A stretch of 64,000 bases of DNA from Putridiphycobacter sp965230195 (GTDB lineage Bacteria; Bacteroidota; Bacteroidia; Flavobacteriales_D; Crocinitomicaceae), in assembly GCA_965230195.1 (NCBI GenBank), contig OZ245997.1, positions 1,302,001 through 1,366,000 of the forward strand. Direction: 5' to 3'. Numbering within the stretch: the first letter of the stretch is position 1; each line of letters opens with the position of its first letter. The notes below the pieces were generated by a model that saw only the letters and a program-made list of their open reading frames with translations, was not told the origin of the DNA and searched no databases. Below are positions 12,303 through 24,535 of this stretch, in pieces. Position numbers and translations under genes: made by a program.

Positions 12303-12937
12303 TATGTCGTCTACGTTGAGATTCGTCCATATCGTCATCGTAAGTTGTTTTAACTGACTACCATTCAACTCAGCGTTCGTCTTATTTGTTATTGTTCTTC
12401 CCAGGCCGTCGCTTTCTGCAACTGTTTTTACAACGCAGGTGTGTTGAGTTAGTACTTTATCGAGTTTACGATTTGTTTTGTGCAGAGTCGACTGCTTTGA
12501 CGAGCAAACCAATAGTGTTGCGAGAATTTGCGGATATCAAATCAGAGAAACAACTTGAAGTGGAACAGGAACTAGTGGTGATACAGCGACAACTGTTGGA
12601 TCATCACTGGGGATACTTTATCCCGGGTATTTTTCCGACAGTCAGGGCAAAAGTTGTCCCAATGGAAAAATGCTCTGAAACCGCCACGGGCAGAGTCGTG
12701 TGCACGATTGAGAAAAAAGTATATGAAGTTGTAACCTTCCAAGCACGACCTAAAAAAGGAGATGCACCTGTCAATGTCACTGAGTCTGGCATTGTTGCTA
12801 AGCATCTTACCGACGCAGGAGTTCCATACAACGTGACAGAAGACGGTCTGTACTTCGAGGCAATACCATCTGGCGTATCCATCGAACCATTGCCGTCCGG
12901 AGTATCTCTCGACGATTACAAATACCATAGCCATTAA
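12303..12937 (+). CDS. unrecognised protein, about 160-190 residues
   Basis: The long final exon, from about 12487 to the TAA at 12935-12937, has convincing protein character. It reads REFADIKSEKQLEVEQELVV, LLDHHWGYFIPGIFPTVRA, a two-Cys stretch (CSETATGRVVCTIEKKVYEV) and ends in Gly-Val repeats (IPSGVSIEPLPSGVSL). Two NVT glycosylation-type sites fit a secreted or lumenal protein. Upstream, GT-AG pairs at about 12341-12374 and 12440-12486 bracket a hydrophobic reading (FVLFVIVLP or similar) that could be a signal peptide. I could not find one splice pattern that keeps the frame, so the start at 12303 is provisional. No family is recognised. Confidence 0.45.
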
Positions 12938-13460
12938 ACAGAAGAATCTCAGATGAAGGCAACCTGGAGAAGCAGTGGGCGTCATCTTCTAAACCATTAC
13001 AAAGTTTTAAATGTAAAACGGGAAGTATTGGCCGGTCGACTTCAGCAATGACGTCAATTCTATCATACACATGGCTGTTGCAGGCCTCAAGCAACCACGT
13101 ATCTCTAGATGTATAAGTCATTATTATCGTCACTCAGTTGTTTGGATTGTCCATCTATTGTGGACTGTCCAGACCGAACGACTCTTTTAAAGGAAACTAG
13201 ACCTGTGAGTAATCTTCTTCGCCGATCGATATCTCTCGAGGAGATCGATATGCTCATTGAGTCCGCTCCTAATAGTTGCTTCGTGAACACACGCTTGCGC
13301 AGTTCGCTGAGCACAGATCGACATTCTCGACGATGTGTTTAACACTTGTGCAAGAAAACGATTCGTGTTTCGCCAATCCTACCGTCGAGTTATCACCATT
13401 GCTGGGTCGGAACCACCGTTGACACAGTCAGCTTGATTGATTTCCAAGAGGTAACTCGCT

Positions 13461-13829
13461 TCAGGGACAATGACCAATAGCATAGTATCCTATAGACACT
13501 TCGTTGTTGTCGGCCAGACACAAAGCTCGTCGTCTGCGAAAGCTGTCACGTTTATTGGAGACTCGTTGATTTTCTTGAGTGCCTCGTTTGCCTCGCCAGT
13601 CGCCTGTGAAGAAGATATGTATGAGATGGTCGGTAATCAGTAATAGTGCACCCGGAAGAGTACATTGTCGAAGGTCAAGCACCGATTTAGTAACACAACC
13701 AGCTGTCGGCAAATTCTGAAGTCTGATGACCTCTTCGTCTTCGCCGCATATTTCGATGATTTTCAACACTGTCTGTTCAGCTTTGCCGGGCGTCTCCGCC
13801 ACTGACAGAATCGCAGAGAGATGCTCCAT
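13461..13829 (-). CDS. hypothetical protein, possibly two exons
   Basis: A 122-codon frame starts with ATG at 13829. The first 60 residues (MEHLSAILSVAETPGKAEQT, then KIIEICGEDEEVIRLQNLP) look like a real helical protein. A possible intron at about 13605-13650 would change the frame to one reading ATGEANEALKKINESPINVT, which looks more natural than the unspliced one. No domain is recognised and the 3' end is unclear. Confidence 0.35.
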   Translation of the reverse strand: MEHLSAILSVAETPGKAEQTVLKIIEICGEDEEVIRLQNLPTAGCVTKSVLDLRQCTLPGALLLITDHLIHIFFTGDWRGKRGTQENQRVSNKRDSFRRRRALCLADNNEVSIGYYAIGHCP

Positions 13830-14181
13830 TACCCGACGGGTCGATCGGTGTGCTTATTCAGCCGCATAATGCGCACTGACCGCTATAGCTTAACCAACCG
13901 CATCCTATTGCAGTTTCGCCGGATGCCAGCGGCCGGAGACGGATCTTCCAGTCGTTAGGTCTGCACGTGTACGCTCGATAACCAATCGTGCGGTTTTTGG
14001 CAAGCGACTACAGATAACCACAGATTCCTATCTGTCAGAACAATCAGGTCCACAACCTGGCACTTTTGAATAACCGACTGCTTACCGTTTCTATATCCCC
14101 GAGACGGAAAGTATCAATTCTATAGAAGAGCCTGTCGGACATTGTGTCCTCCTTGACAAAACGCTCAAGAATACCTGTTCT
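13830..14181. other. intergenic region between divergent genes
   Basis: Nothing specific is seen. It lies between the minus-strand hypothetical gene and the start of the large plus-strand Pmp-repeat gene, so it probably carries both promoters. Confidence 0.35.
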
Positions 14182-17100
14182 ATGGCGTCAAATGTGTTGA
14201 ATGGTATTGCAAAGGTCGTTTCGGAACAACGCCACATCTGGCTCTCCTTGGTTCTTTTGTTGCTAACACTTACAAAGACTGTCAAAGCAGACCACAGCGA
14301 AAGAGATTACAGACTTTTGGCCACAGGTAGTCGACAAGGTATACCACCATTGGCAGAATGCTTACCATCGCTCTGCGGATATTACCGGAAAGATATCGGC
14401 TTCATTTTTGTTTCTTGAATTTCTCGCTAGAAACTCTGCAGCGGAGAGGCGACGGTTTTCTGTTGACCTGACGGACTATCGCGATTTCATTCGCTTCGCT
14501 AAAACAAGTCTGAGCAGGTGTTTTGAACAGGGAAGTCAAATTCGACGGTTCATCAGACAACAGCCGAAGGAGCGATAGACTTCGCGAAAGACCTGCAGGT
14601 AGACGAACGCTCTGCGTTTCTTTTGATTCCCTTCGTTTACCGTAGGAAAACAAAAACTTCAGACGCGAACTGCACCAGACCGACAGCAATCCTACTGCCC
14701 ACAGTATCCAAATGGGTCCATCAGGAATCTTTCATGCTAAGGCCGTGCTTTCTGACAGGGAGAGAATGTCACCTCACAGATCAAGAGATCTCCCGGCTTC
14801 TTGATAACGAAGACGGAATGTGGACATTGAGCAGCGCTGCCCTTCGGAATGCGAGAATCGATTTTGGTGCCGTCATCAACTGTACGCAGCCAGGCGACAC
14901 CATTCGCATTCGGACCGAAGAAACGATCCGTCTCGCCACCAGAGTGATCATTTCGTGGAATCTGACCCTGATTGCGTTTTCGGAAGAGACCGCTCTGGAA
15001 AACGGCGCAGTCCCACCGGCGACCCAGGCGACAATCAGGTGTCCGAAAAAGGAAGGCGCGATTCTCATCAGGCGAGACCGTCGATTCGATTTCTCGTGAA
15101 AGAGTGACGGTTTGTCTGTTGATAGATCACCCGATGCGCTGATCGCCAACATCGTTTTCCGGAACTGCTCTCTGAAAAGGGAAGGCAGATCGATCATCCA
15201 GGTCGATCGATGCGATCATAACGAAACCGAGGGAACCGTTCAACTACGTCATGTGACCTTCCGCCGTAACTCTCTGGACGGAGCGCGAGGCATCTCGATC
15301 GATCGGTCGTCATGCTCCGCCCTTGAAATGGTGAACGTCGTCTTCTCTGATAATGCGTGTGGAGATGGCGGTTTCGGAAGCTTCTCCCTGCGGAACACTT
15401 TACGTGACGTGAAACTAGAGAGGAATACCCATCTTTCTCAGGGAGACGCGCAACAATCACTGATGCTGATGCCACCGGAGTCTTTCTCCTCTGTTCACCG
15501 TCTCGTAACGAGAGAGAACAGCCTATCGTCACTCCGAATCGAAAGGGGAGGCGAACTTCGGCTCGCAGAATCCGATTTTGAAGAAAATGGAGATTCCTCG
15601 ATCGTGCTTGATCGCGCCTCGAGGGTTCATATCACCGATAGCTCGTTCCGCCGAAATACCGCCGCCCTATCGGGCGCCGCAATTCTGACAGATGCCACTG
15701 ATCGAGTCACTCTTTCCAACTGCAGCTTCGATGCCAACAGTGCAGAGACTGGTGCAGCCATTGCTTCTGTGGACACCGATCTGAGAATCCGTAACTGCAC
15801 TTTCCGAAGCAATGTGGTCAGAAATCGCGGAGGAGCCATTTTTGCCGAAAAGAATATCCTCGACCTGCAATCGTCTGTATTCGAGACGAATAGCGCTTCT
15901 ACCTCTGGAGGAGCTCTTTGTCTCGTCGAGATGGACGAGGCGATCCTGTCAGACATAGAGTGCAGCAACAACACATCTGGAAACGGTGGATGCGTGCAGG
16001 CATCCAGATCGACTGGACTCGTCATCCAGCGATCAGCATTTTCCAACAACACCGTCAGCGCAAACGGAGGTGGTGCAGATCTCGTTGAACTGCGTAGCGT
16101 CATGATCCAAGAGGTCACCTGGAGAAACAACATCGCAGGACAAAGAGGCGGTGCCTTCTCGGCTGAGTCATCAAACGTCACATCACAAGCGTCGGCATAC
16201 CTATCCAACCGAGCGTCCTCTGGTGCTGGATTCTTGATCGAGTACGGAAGCATCGAATCCGATCGGGACACAATTGTGGGAAACGCAGCACCAACAGCTG
16301 GCGGCGGCGTTGCAGCTCTCAGAACGTCGATTGCGCTCAGGAACTCTCTGGTGATGCAAAACCTCGGTCATCGTGGAGCAGGAGTAGATGTCCTGTCCTC
16401 GGACACGATCATCCACAACGTGTCTTTTGCACAAAACTACGCTCATACGAGTCGCGGTGGCGGTCTTGCTTGCCACACGAGCAACATGACCGTCACAGAT
16501 TCGCAGTTTGAGTCGAACGTAGCCGTCAATGGTGGAGGGGCGATCGATGCAAATCTCTGCCCCAACATCGTCGGTCGCAATTTGGTACTTCGAAACAACC
16601 GTTGCTCCCAACAGGGCGGCGGAACTAGTATCGTCGATGGAACAGATTTCACGCTTTTCGACTCCGTGCTCCAGGGAAACTCTGCCGAATCCAGTGGCGC
16701 CATCAACAATTACAATGCGACGATTCATATCGTCGGCTGCATTATCGACTCGAACGTCGCGGAAATGGCTGGTGCGATGCTCGTCATCCGGAAGGGAGAG
16801 ATCATGATCGAAGATTCGATCGTGTCATCGAATCATGCAAGCAACATTGGTGGTGCCATCTATAGTCAAAGCAAGCTTTTTGCCAGAAACGTCACTTTTC
16901 GAAATAACTCAGCCGTTGAAAACGGAGGAGTCTTACTTGGCTCCGAATCCAGCACTTCTGAAATCTCAGATTCTGTCATCTTCGATAGTCGATCGAGAAA
17001 AGGCGGAGCCATTTTGATCCGAGACAATAGCAGCATAACACTCGATCGCACCCTCCTGAACAACAACTCGGCGACTCAGAGCGGCGGCGGCGTTTATGTA

Positions 17101-20100
17101 CTGGACGCTACGGCAACTGTGCGAAAAACCGATTTTGAGGAGAACCGTGCGATCACCGGGGGATCCGTCTTCCTGGAGAAAAACTCGACGCTGCATATGA
17201 CGGCGTCTTCGTTCAAGAATGATGCGGCTTCTCTGTCTGGTGGATCGATCGCAGCGACGTCGAATAGTACAGTGTCTATCGTCAGAACAACCTTTTCCAA
17301 TTGTTCAGCAGCAACGGGTGGCGCTGCATGGCTGTCAAACTCAAGCCTAACAGCATCACGTCTTCAGATTCGTGTCAGCAACGCGATCCAAGACGGCGGA
17401 GGGATCTTTGTTAACGTCTCCTCGACATTCTTTTGTTCCGATTGCGTATTCCGTGAGAACAGAGCTGGCCGACATGGAGGTGCCGTCGCTTTTGACTCCG
17501 ACAGACCCCAGTCGCTGGCACTTCATCTAAACGAGTGCACATTTGAAAAGAACCAAGCCGATCTTGGAGGTTATCTTCATCGCTTAATCATCTCAGTAAG
17601 CATTTGTGTCTTAGGTGGTCTGCACGTTGCTACTGAACGCAAGCAAGGAGGAGGGTGTTCGCGCATGAATGCGTCCTGTACATTTGTCGCGATAACGGGA
17701 AGCCGTTTCCTGAACAACAATGCCAACAAGTCCGGAGGAGCGATCTTTACGCGTGACTATAGAGTCCTGCGTTACTCATGTTTCAGAGAAGACGACAGCG
17801 ACGCTCTTCTGCAATTGGACGTGTTAACATCTGCCCGAGATATCTGTCCAGCGTGGACAGGAAATCGAGCCGGACGCTACGGTCCAGCCGTCGCTTCCTG
17901 TATCAAGACAGTCCATGGATTGACAATGGATAGCAATGAAAAGAGTCGGATGAAGCCGATCGAGAACAATCGGCTTTTGGCGAGAAACCACAAAAGCGGC
18001 GACGCACTTCCGGCGATCTTACTCGAGCCTCTGGACGGATATGATCAAGGATCGCCGATCGGCTCAGGAGACGAGTATGTGCAAGCAACCATGCACTCTC
18101 CGGACGGTTTTTTCTCCGGAAGTATAACCACGTCGTTAGATCAGCAGCGAAATGGATTTCCGCCTATCTCGGGACTTCAATTGCCGGGATCTTACCGAAT
18201 TCTCATCGATTTCAGTGAACCTTACCTGCGACACTTCACGATCGACGTCGATGTACGAAGCTGCCGAATCGGGGAGTTCGTCCAAGATGACGGAGCGCTC
18301 TGTCTCCCTTGCAGCGGATCTCAATACAATTTCGAACCCAATGCCACCGAATGTGCATCCTGCCCTGAAAACGGAGACTGCACGACAAACGTCATTCTTC
18401 CGAGAAGAGGTCACTGGCATCGGACGCCGTGTTCCAAACATATTCAGCGCTGTATATCGCGAAAAGCTTGCGATTTCGATGGAAGAGAGGACACATTGAG
18501 TGCGTTGACGCAAAGCCTCGACGACTGCGATTTCGATGAGCTCTTGGACAAGGAATACTCCAAGGCCCAATGCAGGAAGGTATGCTTTCGCCCTCTGTCT
18601 ACAACAACGACATGTGTTGCAACAGGGATACAAAGACGTTCTGTGTGGATCTTGCGATTCGGGGTATGGAAGAACGCAATACAACAATTGCCGTAAATGC
18701 CAAGACGATCCAGAAACGGCTGTCTTGCTTGTCCTCTCTGTGGGCGTTCTGCTTTTTTTGTCGGGCTTCGTTATCCGAAGCAATCTGAACAAAAGACTAC
18801 CACAACGGAGTTTTGTGCAACACGTGAGCAGGCGAAACAACATTCGTCTGCGATCATCGAAGAAACGCACAACGAATACGGCGGCCAGCTGCCAACTGAC
18901 AGAAATGAGGCCTGATCGACAAATGTCGGCTGACATCTCCCAGAGGAGTTTACCCGTTTCCGTTCCTGGCTCGACATCGAACACAAAAGATCCTGCCTTG
19001 GCGAAAGGGCACGTTGTCGAGATATTCAAGGCATGTCGCCAACGACAGTTTTCGATGATGATGACGTGGGTCTGTTGCAGATTATCATCAACTTCCTTCA
19101 GGTGACTGCATCGGCGGCGATCGTTAACGCAAACTGGACCGCATGGATGCGCTCTCTATTGTCGTCTGCCGGTAAGAAATCACGCATTGATCGATCGATC
19201 TCGATCACTTTTGTCGACAGATTTCTTGAGTGGCGCTACGACCGAAAGTGTTGTCCTCGCCATAGACTGTTGGTTTGGAAACGATCATGACCCTCCACGA
19301 TCCGTGATTCGATCCGTGGTCTATCTGGTGGTGCCTGTTGGAATTCTGATGTTCTACATCGTTCTCTGGGCATTTGTGACTCGCAGGCTCAATGAGAACA
19401 CGTGGTACTTTGCCAAAAGAGGATTGCTGAGTTTCCTAGCGGTGTCTTACATGTCCTACATCTCCGTTACGAAGACAGCTGTGAACATACTTAATTGCAT
19501 CGATATACAAGACTCGACCCAAGTCGACTTCGATCACACGACCAGTCGTTGGGCAATGGACACGTCCTTGACGTGCTACAAGGATTCACATGCCGTTCTT
19601 GCCGCCGTCATTGGATGGCCTGTCGTCGTTGGTGTCTCGTTTGGTATGCCCATCATTCTCTGCTACGTGTTGATCAAGCAACGATCAATGGATCCTTCTC
19701 ACAATCCTTGGCTCTTTGAGGCCACAGGTTTTTTGTGTCGTGCGTACAAGGATAACTTTGTCTATTGGGAATCTATCGTGATGCTGAGGAAATCAGTTCT
19801 GGCAATACTTGTCGTCTTTTCTTACCCTCTGGGAACAAATATTCAAGGAATTCTCGCTGTTTGTATGCTAATGCTTGCCGCTTATACACATGTTAGCTGT
19901 CAGCCCTTCAAGGAGGGATTCTCCAAGTTGAATACGTACGAGACTGCATCCCTATTTATTACGCAGCTCACTTTCGCATCCGGTCTGTTTTTTAACGATG
20001 ATCGGACTTCTGATCCCGTCAGGGTATTGCTCACAGTGTTACTGTCGATCACCATTTGCAGCTTCTTTCTGTTCTTGATCTACAAACTGCTCGAATCGGC

Positions 20101-20281
20101 CGATGTCTATCTAAGAGCTGTGATCGAAGACGAAGGAATTGCTGATGCGCAAGATTGGAGCATGATTCGTGTCTTAAAGGCCTTTGTCTCAATGAGAGTA
20201 TCTAGTATCTTTCAACCCTGCCTGCGCAGTTCTAAGTCTATTTCGAGTGACACCCAGACTGCTCCAACGACGTCTGTCTAA
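14182..20281 (+). CDS. large Pmp-repeat, Cys-rich, multi-pass membrane protein (gene 1)
   Basis: Predicted cell-surface protein. The start at 14182 gives a signal peptide (LSLVLLLLTLTKTVKA). A beta-helix ectodomain at 15126-17800 has dozens of GGA-I/F-x and F-x-x-N repeats of the chlamydial polymorphic outer membrane protein type, such as SGGAI and NRGGAIF. A Cys-rich GCC2/GCC3-like module follows (CLPCSGSQYNF, CASCPENGDC, and after an intron at 18580-18625, LCGSCDSGYGR). Next comes one transmembrane span (AVLLVLSVGVLLFLSGFVI), a linker, and from about 19090 a conserved C-terminus with roughly eight more spans (YLVVPVGILMFYIVLWAFVT, WPVVVGVSFGMPIILCYVLI). Two introns match gene 2 in position: 15072-15125 (apparent GC donor) and 17570-17614 (45 nt, readable in frame). 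Early exons between 14290 and 14640 are not resolved. Ligand and function are unknown. Confidence 0.8.
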
Positions 20282-20471
20282 GTCAAAAAGATCTTATCAA
20301 AGACCTTTGGGACATTCTTATCTATTAGGCCATACTCAAACCGTACTTTCTAGACACTACACACAACGTTGCCGTCATCAAAGTTGGTTGCAGTCCCGAG
20401 TATCCGAGTTTAACAAACTGAAGAGCTACGGACACAAACCTTTTCTTTCCAGTTCGATTCCATTCATCGCT

Positions 20472-20657
20472 ATGCAGTCAAGGTGTGTGGTTGGCCATCG
20501 ATTCGTCGATGAGTACATCAGTCTTCATTCGGATGGCTCTGCCGAAGGGTGTCTTTCACTTTTTGAAAAAGACGCTACGCTAACAAACGTTCTATTGTCA
20601 TTGATGCTTTGGTCGAGAGTTCTGTCTAAGCCAGAGTCAAAGTGGAAGATACACTAA
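20472..20657 (+). CDS. possible NTF2-like fragment
   Basis: The frame reads HRFVDEYISLHSDG and CLSLFEKDATL, which resembles the first helix and strand of NTF2/SnoaL-like folds. The rest of the fold is not visible; a following stretch near 20808 (IAFFADNTTANDTTV) could be a later exon. Very tentative; it may be a gene remnant or chance. Confidence 0.25.
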   Translation: MQSRCVVGHRFVDEYISLHSDGSAEGCLSLFEKDATLTNVLLSLMLWSRVLSKPESKWKIH

Positions 20658-22559
20658 CAGAGCTAATCTGGAGATTACTGTGATAAGATGAGCGCGGTGG
20701 TGACCCATCTAACATCTGTGTCTCATTGATTTTCCATGAAAATGATTCGTGTAACGATTAGCTCTCAAGGTTTCTAGTCTCAAATGACGAGGGTAACTCG
20801 ATTGCTTTCTTCGCCGACAACACCACCGCGAACGACACAACTGTGAAATGCATATCCAGTACATTTCCTGCGAATTCCTCTGATTTCAAGGCATACGAAT
20901 CAATCGACATCGCACGACCATAGATTCTTCGATCGTTGGTGAATTGGCCTAGTTGCAGGGAGGTGTGGGTCAGCGATCAATGATAAGCGATGACCATGTT
21001 GTCGAAAACATCCTTATTCTTCAAAAGCGTGCTTTCTCTACATATTCGAAACGAACAGTGTTCCTTATTCGACGATCGAAGAGGGTCGATCGATCCGTCG
21101 GTCGATCGATCAGATCCAGCACCCTCGTCTGTCGATCGATTGATCGATCGCAAAGTCAAATCAACTGATTCATTCAATTGATTGCCTTTCACTAATGACG
21201 ACAAACATTGATCAACAATGATCCGTCGAATAGAATCCGTATGTACTTCAATTAACGTCAAAAATCCATGATTTTCTTTCTTTGGGAAGGGGTGCCGTTT
21301 CCAAAACATTAAACGGTTTGACACTTCTTTCCGAACAGCATCTATCGACTTCTTTGTCAGTTGTCGTTTTCGACACTAGAGGATGCCTGTTTTACGAATA
21401 CAAAGCGTATAGTTTATATTTCGCATCTTCGCTTATTGCTTTGGACATGGGAATCCAATATTACCAGAAAGCAATCAGTCCGGCGAAACAAAAAACTGTT
21501 CGAAACCGATAAGGTGGCGGAAGCAAGTGACTGACAGTGTCGACAGGATGAAGAATGATATGATGCAGGTGAAGCGTTTGAAAATCAGGTCAATAAGGTA
21601 GAATATGTTGATTCTGGTCAGCAAAGTTGGAACTATATCGTCCTTCCCTAGGCGACGAAATCGCCGATGTGTGGCTACGGCGACCATTCGACAATAGGCC
21701 AGTATTTCGCGACCCACGTGTCCTTTCTACATTCTAGCGGTTTAGAAACATGGAACCGCGCGGCTTAAGGTAGCGGATTTTTTGATCGTGAGGCCGAGGA
21801 AGTGACTGGTCTACACTTTCGATATTTTCGAATCTCGATGCAGCTTGGAAGATGCGGTACTGAGGTATAAGAGGAATTTTCCAGAATGGTGAATCGACGA
21901 ACGGACCTCGAGAAGCTACTCTAAAACAAAAGACCCAGCTTAGTCGTTTTCTGGCAGTCGGACGTTGGTACTTAAAACTTGTAAATCTGTCCATACGACC
22001 ACTTTACAAGACCAACACCTCCTGTCGCCGGTCGGGCCGAACGAAGACGAACTTAACAGCGGAAGACTTCTTGTTTACAGAGCTAGGTCTCGATTGGTTA
22101 AGAGTGCTCATTATGTATGAGCATGGTGAGGTGACTTTCTAGGCATATGAGTCAACCTGTACGCAGAGTCAGAAGAAAGTACCCTTTCACAGAAAAGCAG
22201 CCCTTCTGATGTGATAATAAGCGTCCTTCCCACCAGGTGACCCACAGAGAACAAGGCAGTCACATCGCCATGACGAATCTTGGCGACACCTCCTTCCATA
22301 AAATATCACACAAGAAGCTACGCTTCGCTTGAACATCCTTAACAGTCGTCAAGAATCTATATTAGTGAAGGTCGGAGTCATCGATAGAGCTTTTGTAGTG
22401 CTCAGTGCTAAGTCTTCTCGTTGCTTAAATATTCCAGCGAAGTTGTCTTGAATAGACGGTAATGAACGGCATAGTTGTCAGAAATCGTCGGCGAAGTTGT
22501 CACGGGTGTAGTAGGGTGGTCAGTGAACTAAGTCGTCAAAAGGTCGTCGGTGAAGTCGT

Positions 22560-22775
22560 CACCGGTGCGCAAACGTTGGAGACAGCGTCTTCTCGACTGT
22601 GGGGATCGACCCGAAGCCGATGGTGCAGTTGGACCAGTTCGAGAAGTACGACCGCGGGGGTTCGATTCCTGTGCCGGACACAGGGGAGGGACGTCCCATC
22701 AGAGTTGACCCGGTTGTGTCTGGCAAGCCCGCGCCGAGTTGGATGGGTTCTGGCTGGGAAAGGACAACGTCGCGC
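22560..22775 (+). other. GC-rich open frame of unknown origin
   Basis: In the frame 22590-22775 the translation reads VGIDPKPMVQLDQFEKYDRG, then PVPDTGEGRPIRVDP and a TGA/TAA-free run to about 22775. The composition (Pro, Gly, Asp, charged residues) looks like coding sequence and is more GC-rich than its surroundings. No start codon or splice signal is assigned and no family is recognised. Confidence 0.3.
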
Positions 22776-22896
22776 TAAGTTCGGGGGCCGACGATAGGGT
22801 CATCACCCGAACAAAAACTATTGCCCTTTTACCTAACCGTCGCACAAAACCCTACGCTTCTATGCTTCTCGTCCGACGATCGAGCAAAAAAGTTTA

Positions 22897-23928
22897 ACGC
22901 CTTTAAGTTATGTATCGAGAGGGGATGGAATTGCAAGAAAATTTGGCCGCTGCTTACAACTTCCCGTCGTTTGACATCTTTGTAGTTAACATCTTAGTTG
23001 CTACAGTTGGTGTAGTCACGCAAGTAAATCTAAATGCGAGATGTCCGTTCCACTTAAACTAAAGGGCCGTGTCACCCTCCGTCAAATACTTTTGGATTGT
23101 TGTTGCAAAGAATCGTATATCTGTCGATGAACTTCGACCTCCGAGCACTCATTATGCGTTGAAATCAAGGAACACGGTCCTTTCCCTATCCCAACGCGCA
23201 GAAGCACACCTCAACAGCGAGACGAGATGGACGAACGCTTTCACTGACATCGAGCACTCCACGTTCTTGCAGGCTGACGGCCATCTCGTCGTTTCCGCGA
23301 TAAGCAAAGAATCGAAGAGTTAATTGCACAAGACACGGCGAAACAGGCAGTTCATTCTGCGTGCTCTCGAGTTATGCCAACATCGTGCGTATTGTCAGCT
23401 TGCAGGCAACAGACGACCGATTTCTTTTCGCGTGTAGCAATCCTCTAACTCGAAACACAGCGGAACTCACTCTCGCGAACGAAGTCTTTTGCTCCGCTGT
23501 CAAACTTTATAGTATCAAAACACAAGCAATTGTTCTGAACCCAGGCAGAGATTGAATGCGTGAACTAGGCGCAAACAACTGTTTAACAAGCGTAGAATGC
23601 CCACGACTTCAGGAGATCGACGATCGGTGGTCTCAAGCTGCTCCACAAGTGAACGGGCAACACACTACTTCTATTTGCGGATTCCTGACGAGAAGCGCAT
23701 TGATCGTAAGTATACTCAGCGTCCAACGCAGGTGTTGAGGGCATGGAGGTGTGAACTTTCGTTAGCCTTCATTTGGTCCGATCGGCTGGAACGCACGCTG
23801 CAGTGTCTCCAGTCCTGCGAGTCTCTTTGAAGACGTCGACGTTTTTCTGTCTATTCGCGTTTTCTCAGCATTGACTGCCGAAATCTGGAAACGGACATGG
23901 GTGATCGTTGACGACGATGTGCGTGCTC
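22897..23928. repeat. segmental duplication, block A copy 1
   Basis: About 1.03 kb that aligns end to end with 51981-53012, with scattered substitutions and small indels. Both copies contain stretches that look like old coding sequence (for example SETRWTNAFTDIEHSTF), but each has frame breaks at different places, so it is probably a pseudogene or non-coding. In this copy it is followed, after only about 45 nt, by block B. Confidence 0.85.
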
Positions 23929-23973
23929 TCGATGGTCTTCGATATACGGCGCGCGGTATCGAACCTTCGCCAC

Positions 23974-24535
23974 TCTTTGTTACTCTTCAAAGTGACACTA
24001 CTGCGAACGTTCACAAATAGACCTCTTTAATCGTCTCGCCTGTGTGTTGCCTGCACATGGCAGGTAATCTTGTACTTCATAACAAAAGTCATCATTTGAA
24101 TTGGTTGCCGTCCGTGGAGGCAAACGTTGAACACGTGATTTATTTAATGTCATGCAAAAGGAAAAAAACATCATGCATGCTTAATGAACGATCGAACCAA
24201 GGTCTAATGACCTTGAGTTACACAAATAAAAAATGCAATGGCTGAAAAATGAGTGAAACGTAAGATTCCTTCCTTTTCTGGGAATCCGAAGGGTATGAAA
24301 GTGTCATCCGTTCATCTGCACAATGAAAACTCAGAGCTCGAACGCTTCAGTTCGAGCGGTTGACTAGTTCAACTTGATCGGGATCCGTTTCTTGCCTGAC
24401 TTGGGCACGAATGACGTTCTGAGTGCTGCGATCTTTTTTCCAGAGTGCGTCCACGAATTGGCGGAAGCGCAACATACAGTAGATTATAATCATGCTAATC
24501 AAAGTACTTTTGTGTGACTCTCTGCCCGCCGAGAG
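23974..24535. repeat. segmental duplication, block B copy 1
   Basis: Aligns with 63436-64000. It includes the 3' flank and the last roughly 60 codons of the minus-strand Pmp-receptor remnant (gene 3). Confidence 0.85.
24336..24357 (-). other. perfect hairpin spanning a stop codon
   Basis: GCTCGAAC and GTTCGAGC form an 8-bp stem with a 6-nt loop. On the minus strand the TGA stop of gene 3 lies in the loop. The same 22 bases occur at 63801-63822. Confidence 0.8.

Larger units (their letters stand above)
20282..22896. other. mostly non-coding region
   Basis: Holds a weak small frame (20472-20657), GATCGATC-rich DNA at 21080-21160, a pair of imperfect 36-nt direct repeats built on GTCGTCGGTGAAGTCGTCAC (about 22465-22565), and a GC-rich 70-codon frame (22560-22775). 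No certain gene is seen. Confidence 0.4.

Noticed and set aside
15627..16728. Long minus-strand frames of 170-214 codons opposite the Pmp repeats
   Set aside because: They are shadows of the repetitive plus-strand coding sequence and show no domain of their own.
22640..22690. tRNA-like T-loop (GGTTCGATTCC) on the plus strand
   Set aside because: The T stem does not pair beyond two bases and no D or anticodon arm or acceptor stem fits at the expected distance.
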